A stretch of 56,829 bases of DNA. Origin: Reyranella massiliensis 521 (GTDB lineage: Bacteria; Pseudomonadota; Alphaproteobacteria; Reyranellales; Reyranellaceae). Of this stretch, positions 40,517 to 49,910 are shown piece by piece (positions within the stretch are counted from its first letter, which is position 1; each line of letters starts with the position of its first letter). The stretch spans positions 1 to 56,829 of the forward strand of contig CAMARK010000021.1 in the NCBI GenBank assembly GCA_945860205.1. Reading direction: 5' to 3'. A model generated the notes under the pieces. That model was not told where the DNA came from and searched no databases. It was given only the letters and a program-made list of their open reading frames with translations. Made by a program: the position numbers and the translations under genes.

Positions 40517-41788
40517 TCAGGCCGGCGCGGCAGCGATGCCCTCTTTGCGCTCACCGTGCACATAGAGCGGTTGAGCCCGCCCTTCTATGACTTCGCGATT
40601 GATCACCACTTCTTCGACACCGTCGAGCGACGGCAGGTCGTACATGGTGTCCAGAAGCACTGTCTCCATGATCGAGCGCAGGCCGCGTGCGCCGGTCTTG
40701 CGCAGGATCGCCTTCTGAGAAACCGCCCGCAGGGCGTCTTCGGTAAACTTGAGCTTCACGCTCTCCATGTCGAAGAGACGCTGATACTGCTTCAGAAGCG
40801 CGTTCTTCGGCCGGGTGAGGATTTCGATCAGGGCGGCCTCGTCGAGATCTTCCAAGGTCGCCACGACCGGCAGACGGCCGACGAACTCAGGGATCAGGCC
40901 GTACCTCAGCAAGTCCTCCGGCTCGAGCTCGCGCAGGATCTCGCCGGTGCGGCGATCCTCGGGACCGCGCACTTCTGCGCCGAAGCCGATCGACGTGCCC
41001 TGACGGCGCATCGAGATGATCTTCTCCAACCCGGAGAACGCTCCGCCGCAGATGAACAGGATGTTCGTCGTGTCGACCTGCAGGAACTCCTGCTGGGGAT
41101 GTTTGCGCCCGCCCTGCGGCGGCACGGAGGCCACAGTACCTTCCATGATCTTCAGCAGCGCTTGCTGGACGCCCTCGCCCGAGACGTCGCGTGTGATCGA
41201 GGGGTTGTCCGACTTGCGGCTGATCTTGTCGACTTCGTCGATGTAGACGATGCCGCGCTGCGCCCGCTCGACGTTGTAGTCGGCGGCCTGCAGCAGCTTC
41301 AGGATGATGTTCTCGACATCCTCACCGACGTAGCCCGCTTCGGTCAGCGTGGTGGCGTCGGCCATGGTGAACGGCACGTCGAGCATCCGCGCCAGCGTCT
41401 GGGCGAGCAGCGTCTTGCCGCAGCCGGTCGGGCCGATCAGCATGATGTTCGACTTGGCGATCTCGACGTCGTTCGCCTTGCCGCCATGGCTCAGCCGTTT
41501 GTAGTGATTGTGCACTGCAACGGCGAGGATCCGCTTGGCCTGGTCCTGGCCGATCACATAGTCGTCGAGGATCTGGCGGATCTCCTTGGGAGACGGAACG
41601 CCGTCCTTGGACTTGACCAAAGTGGTCTTGTTCTCTTCACGGATGATGTCCATGCAGAGTTCGACGCACTCATCGCAGATGAACACCGTTGGCCCGGCAA
41701 TGAGCTTTCGGACCTCATGCTGGCTCTTGCCGCAGAAGCTGCAATAGAGGGTATTGCGGGAATCGCCCCCGGATTTGGCGGCTGGCAT
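40517..41788 (-). CDS. clpX: ATP-dependent Clp protease ATP-binding subunit ClpX
   Basis: The AAA+ unfoldase that feeds substrates to ClpP. The 423-residue protein has an N-terminal zinc-binding domain with Cys16, Cys19, Cys38 and Cys41, Walker A GPTGCGKT at residues 119-126, and the pore-loop segment [13 protein letters not shown]. Walker B is [11 protein letters not shown], followed by sensor and ClpP-contact regions ([15 protein letters not shown]). The start is ATG. It lies between clpP and lon in the classic tig-clpP-clpX-lon order. Confidence 0.97.
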   Translation of the reverse strand: MPAAKSGGDSRNTLYCSFCGKSQHEVRKLIAGPTVFICDECVELCMDIIREENKTTLVKSKDGVPSPKEIRQILDDYVIGQDQAKRILAVAVHNHYKRLSHGGKANDVEIAKSNIMLIGPTGCGKTLLAQTLARMLDVPFTMADATTLTEAGYVGEDVENIILKLLQAADYNVERAQRGIVYIDEVDKISRKSDNPSITRDVSGEGVQQALLKIMEGTVASVPPQGGRKHPQQEFLQVDTTNILFICGGAFSGLEKIISMRRQGTSIGFGAEVRGPEDRRTGEILRELEPEDLLRYGLIPEFVGRLPVVATLEDLDEAALIEILTRPKNALLKQYQRLFDMESVKLKFTEDALRAVSQKAILRKTGARGLRSIMETVLLDTMYDLPSLDGVEEVVINREVIEGRAQPLYVHGERKEGIAAAPA

Positions 41789-41931
41789 GTCGTTAACGCA
41801 CCTCCGCTTGGGGGGCCCGCTGACTGCGAGCCCGCACGCAAGACTATGTTAAACTCGACCTTGGGATGGCTACAACATCAAAATATGGTGTGTCGGTAGC
41901 CAATTCCGAAACAATTGGTCGCGGCTGCCCC

Positions 41932-42579
<648 letters not shown>

Positions 42580-42667
42580 CGCGTAGTCCCCCTTGGTGAC
42601 TGTCGGGCTGAAAGTGGCAGTGCCGGTGGCTCTGTTCAAGGCCACCGGCTCTGGATCAATTTACCGC

Positions 42668-44014
42668 CTAAGCCGCCGCTGGCTCGGCAGGCTTCTCTTC
42701 TTCCGCCTCGCGGGCTGCCTTGAGCAGTTCCTCGGGGGTAACCGACTTCTCGGAGACCTTGGCCAACTCCAGGATGAAGTCGACCGTCTTCTCCTCGAAG
42801 ATCGGCGCGCGAAGCTGCTCCTTCAACTCGGCATTCTTGCCGTAGAATTCAAGGACCTGGCGCTCCTGTCCCGGATAGCGCATGGCCTCGCGTATCACCG
42901 CTTGGTTCAGCTCCTCGGGCGTGACGTCGATGCTGTTGGAACGCCCGACATCGGCCAGCAGCAAGCCAAGGCGAACGCGGCGCTCGGCGATCTCACGATA
43001 CTCCTTGCGCATCTTCTCTTCGTCGCCCTCGAGCTTCTGGCCATTCTTCTTGGCCTCCTCGATACGCGCCCAGATCGCGTTGAACTCGCCCTCGATCAGC
43101 CCTTCGGGAACCTGGAACTTGTGCAGATCGGCAAGCTTGTCGAGCAGGTTGCGCTTGATCATCGAGCGCGAGATCTGGCTGTAATCCTGGCCGATCCGCT
43201 CCGACACCGCCTTGCGCATCGCCTCAAAGTTCTCGAAGTTGTTCTTCTTAGCCAGCTCGTCGTCAGCCGGCTTGTCGACGAACTCGCTGAGTTCCTTGAT
43301 GGTGCACTTGAATACCGCGTCCTTGCCCGCGAGTTCCGGCGCGCCGTAGTCGGCCGGGAACGTGACCTTGATGTCGACCGTCTTGCCAACCTCGGCACCG
43401 ATGAGCTGATCCTCGAAGCCGGGGATGAACGACCCAGATCCGATTTCGAGCACATAGTCGGTGGCCGCGCCGCCGGGGAATTCCTTGCCGTCGACCGAGC
43501 CCACGAAGTCGAGCTTGATCGAATCGCCCTTCTGCGCCGGACGCGGCGGATCGACCGGCTTCTGCTCGCGGTTCGCCTTGGCGATCCGCTCGATGGCCTC
43601 GTCGACATCCTTGTCCGGAACGCTGGCCTTCAGGCGTTCGAGTTCAACGCCCGAAAAGTCGACCTTGCCGATTTCCGGCAGCACCTCGATGGCGACCTCG
43701 AACTCGACGTCCTTGCCTTCCTCGAGCTGCTTCAGGTCCACGCGCGGCTGCAGCGCGGGCTTCAGCCCACGGTCCTCGATGGCCTTGGCCGTGCTGGCAT
43801 TGACCGCCGCCTCCAGAGCCTCGCCGTACAAGGCTTGGCCATACTGTTTCTTCAGCAGACCGACCGGCACCTTGCCCGGCCGAAAGCCCGGCAGCGTCGC
43901 CGTCTGGGCTAGCTCCGCCAGACGCTCGTCGACTTTGGCCGACAGGTCGCCCGCGGGAACGACGATCTTGAATTGCCGCTTCAGCCCTTCGGCCGAAAGT
44001 TCCGTTACTTGCAT
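42668..44014 (-). CDS. tig: Trigger factor
   Basis: The ribosome-bound folding chaperone and peptidyl-prolyl isomerase, 448 residues. The N-terminal ribosome-docking domain contains the GFRPGKVP signature (about residues 43-50). The FKBP-like domain spans roughly 155-245 (KGDSIKLDFVGSVDGKEFPG, FIPGFEDQLIGAEVG). The C-terminal helical chaperone domain fills the rest, with an Ala/Glu/Pro-rich tail. The ATG at 44012-44014 is chosen; the longer frame overlaps tRNA-Leu. Confidence 0.96.
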   Translation of the reverse strand: MQVTELSAEGLKRQFKIVVPAGDLSAKVDERLAELAQTATLPGFRPGKVPVGLLKKQYGQALYGEALEAAVNASTAKAIEDRGLKPALQPRVDLKQLEEGKDVEFEVAIEVLPEIGKVDFSGVELERLKASVPDKDVDEAIERIAKANREQKPVDPPRPAQKGDSIKLDFVGSVDGKEFPGGAATDYVLEIGSGSFIPGFEDQLIGAEVGKTVDIKVTFPADYGAPELAGKDAVFKCTIKELSEFVDKPADDELAKKNNFENFEAMRKAVSERIGQDYSQISRSMIKRNLLDKLADLHKFQVPEGLIEGEFNAIWARIEEAKKNGQKLEGDEEKMRKEYREIAERRVRLGLLLADVGRSNSIDVTPEELNQAVIREAMRYPGQERQVLEFYGKNAELKEQLRAPIFEEKTVDFILELAKVSEKSVTPEELLKAAREAEEEKPAEPAAA

Positions 44015-44035
44015 TTTCTCACTTCCACTTCCGTC

Positions 44036-44120
44036 TGGTGCGGGCGAAGGGACTTGAACCCCTACGCCTTGCGGCACGAGAACCTAAATCTCGCGTGTCT
44101 ACCAATTCCACCACGCCCGC
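44036..44120 (-). tRNA. tRNA-Leu (TAG)
   Basis: An 85-base class II tRNA with encoded CCA (44036-44038). The acceptor is GCGGGCG, the D arm TGGTGGAATTGGTAGACACG is typical of Leu, the anticodon loop ATTTAGGTT reads TAG, and the variable arm is long (TCGTGCCGCAAGGCGT). The discriminator is A. It lies 21 bases upstream of tig on the same strand. Confidence 0.97.
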
Positions 44121-44212
44121 CCGACGCCTGCCCAATTGCCGTCGAGAGCCATCGGGGCGTGCCTCGAGGGCGAATCGCGCGCCTCTTAGCCCGCGCCCGG
44201 CAAGCGGTCAAT

Positions 44213-45736
44213 TCAGCGCTCCTGATGTCTGCCTGGATCGCCCGAAATCACCGCTGCAAGCGCTTCGGGAATTCGAGCGATCAGATCCTCGGCGATCAGT
44301 CCGGGTCGCGCGAAACGGAAGGCACAATCGCCATGGAGCCACGCCGCCGCCGCCGCCGCCGCGAGCGGCGACAGGCCCCGGGCCATCAGTCCCGCCGCCA
44401 TGCCGGCAAGGACATCGCCCGAACCTGCGGTCGCCAAGGTCGACAGCGCGTGAACGTTGACGACCGCGCGACCGTTGGGCGCTGCTACCACCGTATCCGG
44501 TCCCTTCAGCAGGACAGTCGCACCGCTCTGACGCGCTGCCTGGCGAGTCCGGTCCACTTTCCCAGGAACCGCCGAAAGGGTTGGAAACAGACGGCGAAAT
44601 TCTCCCTCGTGAGGTGTCAGCAGGACCGGACCTTTGATCAAATCGAACAGGCTGCCGGGATTGTCGGCGAAGACGGTGATCGCGTCGGCATCCAGGACGG
44701 CCGGCCGGCCCGTCGCCAGCGCCGCCACGACGGAAGCGCGAGTCCGCTCGTTGAGACCGGAGCCCGGGCCGACCAAGGTGGCGTTCCGCCGGTCATCGAC
44801 AAGCAGGCGCGCGAACCCCTCGCCATCCTCGACTTCGGCAATCAGGTTGCCCGGTTCCGCGGCTTGGTAGATTGCCATTGCCTCACGTGGCGTGGCGATC
44901 GTCACAAGCCCTGCCCCGGCACGCCGTGCCGCCAAGGCGGCAAGCCTCGCGGCGCCGGTGGCGATCGCTCCGCCCAGAAGCGTCAGGTGTCCACGGGCGT
45001 ACTTGTGCGTTCCGCGATCCTCGTGACGTAGGTGCTCCTGCCACAACGCCGGCGCGTTCAGCCAGAGCTGCGGCGCGACCGCCGTCAGCACGGAGCGCGC
45101 AATTCCAATGTCGGCCACCCTGAGGGTGCCGCAGCGCCGCAGTCCCTCAATCGAGTAGTGCCCGGGTTTGGCGCGGAAAAATGTGACGGTACATTCCGCC
45201 ATCGGGGCGCGCCCCATCACCATGCCGCTGTCGCCGTGCAGACCGGACGGTACGTCAACGGAGATCACAGGCAGGGCCTCGGCGTTCACCCGGTCGATGA
45301 TCTTCCCGGCGACGCCGTCGATCGGGCGGCGGAGACCGGCACCGAACAGGGCGTCGATCACAAGCGGGCCACCATCCAGCAGGTCGAGACTCAACGCCGC
45401 CGCCGGACCTTTCCAGGCTTGCGACGCCCAGGCGGCATCGCCGCGCAACGCGCCCCGGTCACCCAGCAAAGCCACCCGAACCGGCCAACCTGCCGCATGG
45501 AGATGGCGCGCGGCGACGAACCCGTCCCCGCCGTTGTTTCCCGGGCCACAGAGAACGACGAGCGGTCGGGGCAAATGGCGCTGCATCACGACGTCCGCCA
45601 CCGCCCGCCCGGCCGCCTCCATGAGGTTGATACCGGGCATACCGCCAGCAATGGCGGCAGCGTCTGCCATCGCCATCTGTGCGCAAGTCAGGAGAGCGAG
45701 ATCGTCGGCGGGCGCCAGGTCTCTTGGCGGCACCCT
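44213..45736 (-). CDS. nnrDE: Bifunctional NAD(P)HX epimerase / ADP-dependent NAD(P)HX dehydratase
   Basis: This fused repair enzyme restores hydrated NADH/NADPH. The N-terminal YjeF_N epimerase half (about residues 1-210) contains LVVLCGPGNNGGDGFVAARH and PVISVDVPSGLHGDSG. The C-terminal YjeF_C dehydratase half contains HLTLLGGAIATGAARLAALA, VLLTPHEGEFRRLFP and the nucleotide motif TAGSGDVLAGMAAGLM. I place the start at GTG 45734-45736: it lies after the tRNA-His 3' end and before the family start ALLTCAQMAMADAAAIAGG. An ATG at 45676 would remove part of that start. The frame is open into the tRNA, which is not coding. Confidence 0.9.
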   Translation of the reverse strand, partial: RVPPRDLAPADDLALLTCAQMAMADAAAIAGGMPGINLMEAAGRAVADVVMQRHLPRPLVVLCGPGNNGGDGFVAARHLHAAGWPVRVALLGDRGALRGDAAWASQAWKGPAAALSLDLLDGGPLVIDALFGAGLRRPIDGVAGKIIDRVNAEALPVISVDVPSGLHGDSGMVMGRAPMAECTVTFFRAKPGHYSIEGLRRCGTLRVADIGIARSVLTAVAPQLWLNAPALWQEHLRHEDRGTHKYARGHLTLLGGAIATGAARLAALAARRAGAGLVTIATPREAMAIYQAAEPGNLIAEVEDGEGFARLLVDDRRNATLVGPGSGLNERTRASVVAALATGRPAVLDADAITVFADNPGSLFDLIKGPVLLTPHEGEFRRLFPTLSAVPGKVDRTRQAARQSGATVLLKGPDTVVAAPNGRAVVNVHALSTLATAGSGDVLAGMAAGLMARGLSPLAAAAAAAWLHGDCAFRFARPGLIAEDLIARIPEALAAVISGDPGRHQER

Positions 45737-45759
45737 AGTGGCCTTGGCGAATGAGCGAT

Positions 45760-45837
45760 TGGGGCGGCCGACCGGAATTGAACCGGCGACATCCAGAATC
45801 ACAATCTGGCGCTCTAACCAACTGAGCTACGGCCGCC
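45760..45837 (-). tRNA. tRNA-His (GTG)
   Basis: A 78-base cloverleaf counting the extra G at position -1 and encoded CCA (45760-45762). The G-1 faces C73, the hallmark of tRNA-His. The acceptor is GCGGCCG/CGGCCGC, the anticodon loop ATTGTGATT reads GTG, and the T arm is GGTTCAATTCC. It lies 23 bases upstream of the NAD(P)HX repair gene. Confidence 0.97.
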
Positions 45838-45891
45838 ATCGTGGATCGCCCCTGACGAAGCGCGCCTTCCTACGCTTCGCCGGCCAGAGCG

Positions 45892-46521
45892 TCAAGAATC
45901 CGGAGGCGTCGGCGGCAGAAGCCGGTCGATAGCCCGAATCCAGACCGTGCAGCCTTCCTCAAACGACAAACCGAAGAACTCGCGCAGGCGTGCCCAACTC
46001 TCGATGTCGATCAGGGCATCGATTGCGAGCACGGTGTGCCGACGCTCCGGTTCCTTCAATGTAGAGAGTTCCGGTCGGTAAAAAAGCTCGATCCTGCTCA
46101 CGACCACGCCGCGGATGACCTGGATCCGCATCTGGAGTTCCTTCGATTCACCCTTGTTGGCGTTGAGCGCTCGCCACAGCGGCAGCCACTGCGCGCAGAT
46201 GCGTGCCCGCATTTCCACGTGCAGCTTGAGCCGGCTCTGCCGATCGCCTTCGAAGCCGGTTGTCGCGGCTTGGTTATTGGCCAGGGAAAAGGCGTAGTCC
46301 GTTGCGGCAACGCGGAGGGCATGCAGGTCGGGAAATCGCTCGAACACGGATCGCACCGAATAGCCCGCCCGCTCGGCGACCTGGGCAGCCGTCGGAATCG
46401 CCGGATTCTCGCGCAGCAACGCCAGATACGCCTCGATGACCAGCTGCCGCGTCCGCATGCTGCGCAGGCGGCGGCCATCGACCCGGGCTGGTCCAGGGGG
46501 TGGTGTGGAGGGCAATTCCAT
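45892..46521 (-). CDS. TetR/AcrR-type transcriptional regulator, tandem paralogue 1
   Basis: A 209-residue protein with an N-terminal TetR-like helix-turn-helix: RTRQLVIEAYLALLRE, then TAAQVAERAGYSVRSVFERF and PDLHALR at residues about 24-68. The C-terminal ligand/dimer domain is unassigned and ends GLSFEEGCTVWIRAIDRLLP. It is closely related over its whole length to the next two genes. A possible promoter for it is TTCGCA-18-TAATCT on the minus strand (46622-46651) in the 171-base gap before it; a short repeat ccgat-tcat-atcgg (46527-46540) abuts the ATG. No target gene is apparent nearby. Confidence 0.85.
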   Translation of the reverse strand: MELPSTPPPGPARVDGRRLRSMRTRQLVIEAYLALLRENPAIPTAAQVAERAGYSVRSVFERFPDLHALRVAATDYAFSLANNQAATTGFEGDRQSRLKLHVEMRARICAQWLPLWRALNANKGESKELQMRIQVIRGVVVSRIELFYRPELSTLKEPERRHTVLAIDALIDIESWARLREFFGLSFEEGCTVWIRAIDRLLPPTPPDS

Positions 46522-46692
46522 TCAATCCGATTCATATCGGCGACCGGCCCGACGTCAAACGCAATCGGCCGTCCGCTCACTCGCCGCGCTCAAAGAGGCA
46601 CACGCAAGAGAACAAGCGTAAAGATTACACCCGGCAAAGCTTCATTGCGAATTGAAACGATTGCAGCTCGGCGCCGGCTCAGGCCCGAGGGT

Positions 46693-47352
46693 TCATTCCG
46701 GCGGCGTCGGCGGCAGCAGACGGTCGATGGCCTGGATCCATGCGGCGGAGGCCTCCTCGTCGGAGAGGCCAAAATACTCCCGCATCCGGGCCCAACTCTC
46801 GACGTCCACTATGGCTTCGAGGGCAATCAGCGTTTGCCGTCGAGCCACATCCGACAGGGTCGACAGCTCCGGCGCATACATATGTTCCATCAGCGAAAGG
46901 ACTCGCTCGCGCATCGCATGGGCGCGGGCCTTGAGTTCCCCCGAACTGCCCTGGTTCGCGATGAGCGCGCGCCACAGCGGCAGCCAGCGCTCGGAGGTGC
47001 GGGCGCGCGTATTGACGTGCGACCTGATCCGCACCATGCGGCCACCGCCGACATCGCGGGACGCCGCCATCGCCACCACCTGGGTGATGGCATAGTCCGC
47101 AGCGGCGATCTGCAGGCCGTGAAGATCGGGAAACCGTTCGAAAACCGAGCGCACGGAATAGCCGGCGCGTTCCGCCACCTTGGCGGCGGTCGGCAACACA
47201 GGCGACTCCTCGCTGGCCAAAGCGAGATAGGCTTCGATGATCAGCTGCCTGGTTCGCTCGCTGCGCAGGCGGCGGCCATCAACTCGAACGGACTTGGATA
47301 TGGAGTCTTTGGCCAAGATTGCCTCGATCACGGCCGGTTCAGCGGCAGACAT
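46693..47352 (-). CDS. TetR/AcrR-type transcriptional regulator, tandem paralogue 2
   Basis: A 219-residue regulator with the same design: VDGRRLRSERTRQLIIEAYL, then TAAKVAERAGYSVRSVFERF, and a C-terminal domain ending AWIQAIDRLLPPTPPE. It keeps the ESWARMREYFGLSDEEA segment shared by all three copies. The middle (residues about 75-110), where a ligand pocket would start, is the most divergent part. The ATG lies four bases after the stop of paralogue 3, so the two are probably co-transcribed. Confidence 0.85.
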   Translation of the reverse strand: MSAAEPAVIEAILAKDSISKSVRVDGRRLRSERTRQLIIEAYLALASEESPVLPTAAKVAERAGYSVRSVFERFPDLHGLQIAAADYAITQVVAMAASRDVGGGRMVRIRSHVNTRARTSERWLPLWRALIANQGSSGELKARAHAMRERVLSLMEHMYAPELSTLSDVARRQTLIALEAIVDVESWARMREYFGLSDEEASAAWIQAIDRLLPPTPPE

Positions 47353-47356
47353 GTTC

Positions 47357-48034
47357 TCATTTTTCCGGCGTTGCCGGTGGAAGCATGCGGTCGATGGCGC
47401 GGATCCAGACTGCGCAGCCTTCCTCGAAGGACATTCCGTACATCTCGCGCATCCGCGCCCAGCTTTCCATGTCGGTAAGGGCTTCGAGTGCGATCAGGAG
47501 ATATTTGTGCTCGACCTCTCCGAGTGTCGCAAGCTCGGACCGATACATGACCTCGAACCGGTCTATGGTTCGCTGCCGCGCGATGCTCAGACGAAGCTTG
47601 AGCTCCTTCGACTCCTCCACCGTGAAGAGAAACACGCGCCATAGCGCGATGCCGCGCTCGCAGGTGCCCGCCCGCGTCTCCACATGCGACCTGATCCTGG
47701 TCTGCCGGTCGCCGTCGACATGGCACGGCGGCGCCAGGGCCGCGGCCTGCGCCAGCTGGTAGTCGACTGTCGCTACCCGCAAAGCATTGAGGTCGGGAAA
47801 GCGCTCGAAAATAGACCGAACCGAATAGCCCGCGCGCTCGGCGATTTGCGCGGCGGTCGGCATCGTGCCGGTGTCTCGCAGCAGAGCCAGAAAAGCCTCC
47901 ATAATCAATTGCTTGGTCCGCTCGCTGCGCAGGCGGCGGCCATCGATCCGAGAAGGAGGATTGGTGGATGTTCGAGGGGACAATGCAGATTCGCCCGATC
48001 TCACGCCGACTGCAGGTTCGACATGAACGTCCAT
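47357..48034 (-). CDS. TetR/AcrR-type transcriptional regulator, tandem paralogue 3
   Basis: A 225-residue regulator, first of the three in transcription order. It has a polar N-terminal extension of about 30 residues, then IDGRRLRSERTKQLIMEAFL, TAAQIAERAGYSVRSIFERF and the C-terminal ESWARMREMYGMSFEEGCAV and WIRAIDRMLPPATPEK. An inverted repeat (48075-48100) lies about 40 bases before the ATG. The upstream neighbour is an aminotransferase on the same strand ending at 48155. The regulated genes cannot be named from this window. Confidence 0.85.
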   Translation of the reverse strand: MDVHVEPAVGVRSGESALSPRTSTNPPSRIDGRRLRSERTKQLIMEAFLALLRDTGTMPTAAQIAERAGYSVRSIFERFPDLNALRVATVDYQLAQAAALAPPCHVDGDRQTRIRSHVETRAGTCERGIALWRVFLFTVEESKELKLRLSIARQRTIDRFEVMYRSELATLGEVEHKYLLIALEALTDMESWARMREMYGMSFEEGCAVWIRAIDRMLPPATPEK

Positions 48035-48074
48035 TTGCTGTTCGCTTCGCTGGTAACGGTCGAGACATCAATCG

Positions 48075-48100
48075 TTACAGGCACAGTATACGCCCTGTGA
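48075..48100. promoter_or_regulatory. Candidate operator upstream of the TetR cluster
   Basis: Arms ttacagg (48075-48081) and cctgtga (48094-48100) match as an inverted repeat with one mismatch and a 12-base spacer whose centre contains the palindrome gtatac. On the minus strand TATACT inside the spacer could be the -10 box. A regulator bound here would therefore block the promoter, as in TetR autoregulation. Confidence 0.4.
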
Positions 48101-48154
48101 AATCCGGTCGGCAGGAAATTTGTAACGAAAACCGCCCCCCGTGTCAGCCGGCAT

Positions 48155-49321
48155 TCATCTCCGGAAATGCCGTCCCAGCCGATCGATCGCGCTGTCCAGG
48201 GTCGCATCGTGCTTGCAGAAGCAGAAACGGGCGAAGTGTCGGGGTGCCCGCACAGGCTCGTCGTAAAAGGCGCTGACCGGGACCGCCGTCACCCCGGCCT
48301 CGACGGTGATGTGGCGGCAGAAGTCGTCGTCCGTGCCGTTGAAGCCAAGCGGTCGGAAGTCGGTCGTCACGAAATAGGTGCCGTGCGCCGGCAGGACGTC
48401 GAAACCGATGTCGGCCAGAGCGATCGCCAGCCGGTCGCGCTTGCGCTGCATGTCGGACGCCAGGGTCGAGTAATAGTCGTCGGCCAGGCGCAGGCCGGTC
48501 GCCGCCCCCCATTGCAGGTTGGGCGGAGTGGTGAAGGTCATGAATTGATGCGTCTTCGCGATCGTCTTCATGAGCTCGGCCGCAGCGGTGATATAGCCGA
48601 CCTTCCAGCCCGTCAGGCTGAAGCTCTTGCCGGCCGAGCCGATGCGGACCGTCCGCGCACGCATGTCCGGCAAGGTCATGATCGAGACGTGTCGCCGGTC
48701 GTCGAAGATGATGTGCTCATAGACTTCATCGCAAACGGCATAGGCGTCGTGCTTGAGACACAGGCCGGCAATGAAATCGAGTTCATCGCGATCGAATACT
48801 TTCGAACACGGATTCATGGGCGTGTTGAACAGGATGAGCTTGGTGCGGTCGTTGAAAGCCGCTGCCAGTTCCTCGCGCGGCAGGCGCCACGTCGGCGGCT
48901 CGAGGCGCACCAGCCTCGGGATGCCGCCTGCCCGCCGCACCATCGGCAGATACGAATCGTAGAGCGGCTCGATCAGCACGACCTCGTCGCCGGGTTCAAT
49001 CAGACCGAACAGACAGTCACTCAGCGCCTCGGTCGCGCCTGAGGTCACGAGAACCTCGGATTGCCAATCGACATCCAGCCCCTGGAAGCGCTTCGCATGC
49101 TCTGCCACCGCCTGACGCAATTCCGGAATGCCCATCATCGGCGGATACTGGTTATGGCCGTTCAGCAGGTAGTCGGCCGCCGCCGCCCGGACCTCCTGAG
49201 GTCCCTTGTCGTCGGGAAACCCCTGGCCGAGATTCACGGACTGGTGTTTGCGGGCCAAGGCTGACATCACCTCGAAAACCGTGGTCCCGAGGCCGGACAT
49301 CAGCGAATTAGCGGACTTCAT
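48155..49321 (-). CDS. Class I/II pyridoxal-phosphate aminotransferase
   Basis: A fold-type I PLP enzyme of 388 residues. The N-terminal SVNLGQGFPDDKGPQEVRAA is characteristic of the methionine/kynurenine aminotransferase-like branch. GATEALSDCLFGLIEPGDEV, FNTPMNPCSKVFDRDEL and AVCDEVYEHIIFDD follow. The PLP lysine is in SAGKSFSLTGWKVGYI, and the C-terminal substrate Arg in FARFCFCKHD. The ATG at 49319-49321 gives the family start; the open extension upstream is AT-rich leader. Substrate is uncertain. It is divergent from glnB. Confidence 0.9.
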   Translation of the reverse strand: MKSANSLMSGLGTTVFEVMSALARKHQSVNLGQGFPDDKGPQEVRAAAADYLLNGHNQYPPMMGIPELRQAVAEHAKRFQGLDVDWQSEVLVTSGATEALSDCLFGLIEPGDEVVLIEPLYDSYLPMVRRAGGIPRLVRLEPPTWRLPREELAAAFNDRTKLILFNTPMNPCSKVFDRDELDFIAGLCLKHDAYAVCDEVYEHIIFDDRRHVSIMTLPDMRARTVRIGSAGKSFSLTGWKVGYITAAAELMKTIAKTHQFMTFTTPPNLQWGAATGLRLADDYYSTLASDMQRKRDRLAIALADIGFDVLPAHGTYFVTTDFRPLGFNGTDDDFCRHITVEAGVTAVPVSAFYDEPVRAPRHFARFCFCKHDATLDSAIDRLGRHFRR

Positions 49322-49346
49322 GAGGAAACCTGAATAGATTAAAAAT

Positions 49347-49420
49347 TGGGCAATAGTTTGCCCATATATTAAACGAACAGCCCTGTTCGTGACCAGAATC
49401 TTCGCATTGCGCGGCAATGC
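49347..49420. promoter_or_regulatory. Three perfect inverted repeats between the aminotransferase gene and glnB
   Basis: Repeat 1 is tgggcaa-tagt-ttgccca (49347-49364). Repeat 2 is acgaacag-cc-ctgttcgt (49373-49390). Repeat 3 is gcattgc-gcg-gcaatgc (49404-49420). Repeats 1 and 2 flank a minus-strand TAATAT box (49366-49371), suitable as the -10 of the aminotransferase gene, and repeat 1 is followed on that strand by ATTTTTAATC, so it could also attenuate. Repeat 3 lies 14 bases upstream of the sigma-54 promoter of glnB. All are candidate regulator sites; the proteins are unknown. Confidence 0.5.
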
Positions 49421-49430
49421 CTGTGGTTAA

Positions 49431-49856
<426 letters not shown>

Positions 49857-49910
49857 GCAACGCCGCTGGGCGTTGAGTACCGTCAACTACAAGAGAGGGA
49901 TGTACGACAA

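Noticed and set aside
46036-47478. 480-codon plus-strand open frame across the TetR genes
   Set aside because: Antisense to three regulators whose helix-turn-helix and C-terminal sequences are conserved among themselves; the plus-strand product has no motifs.
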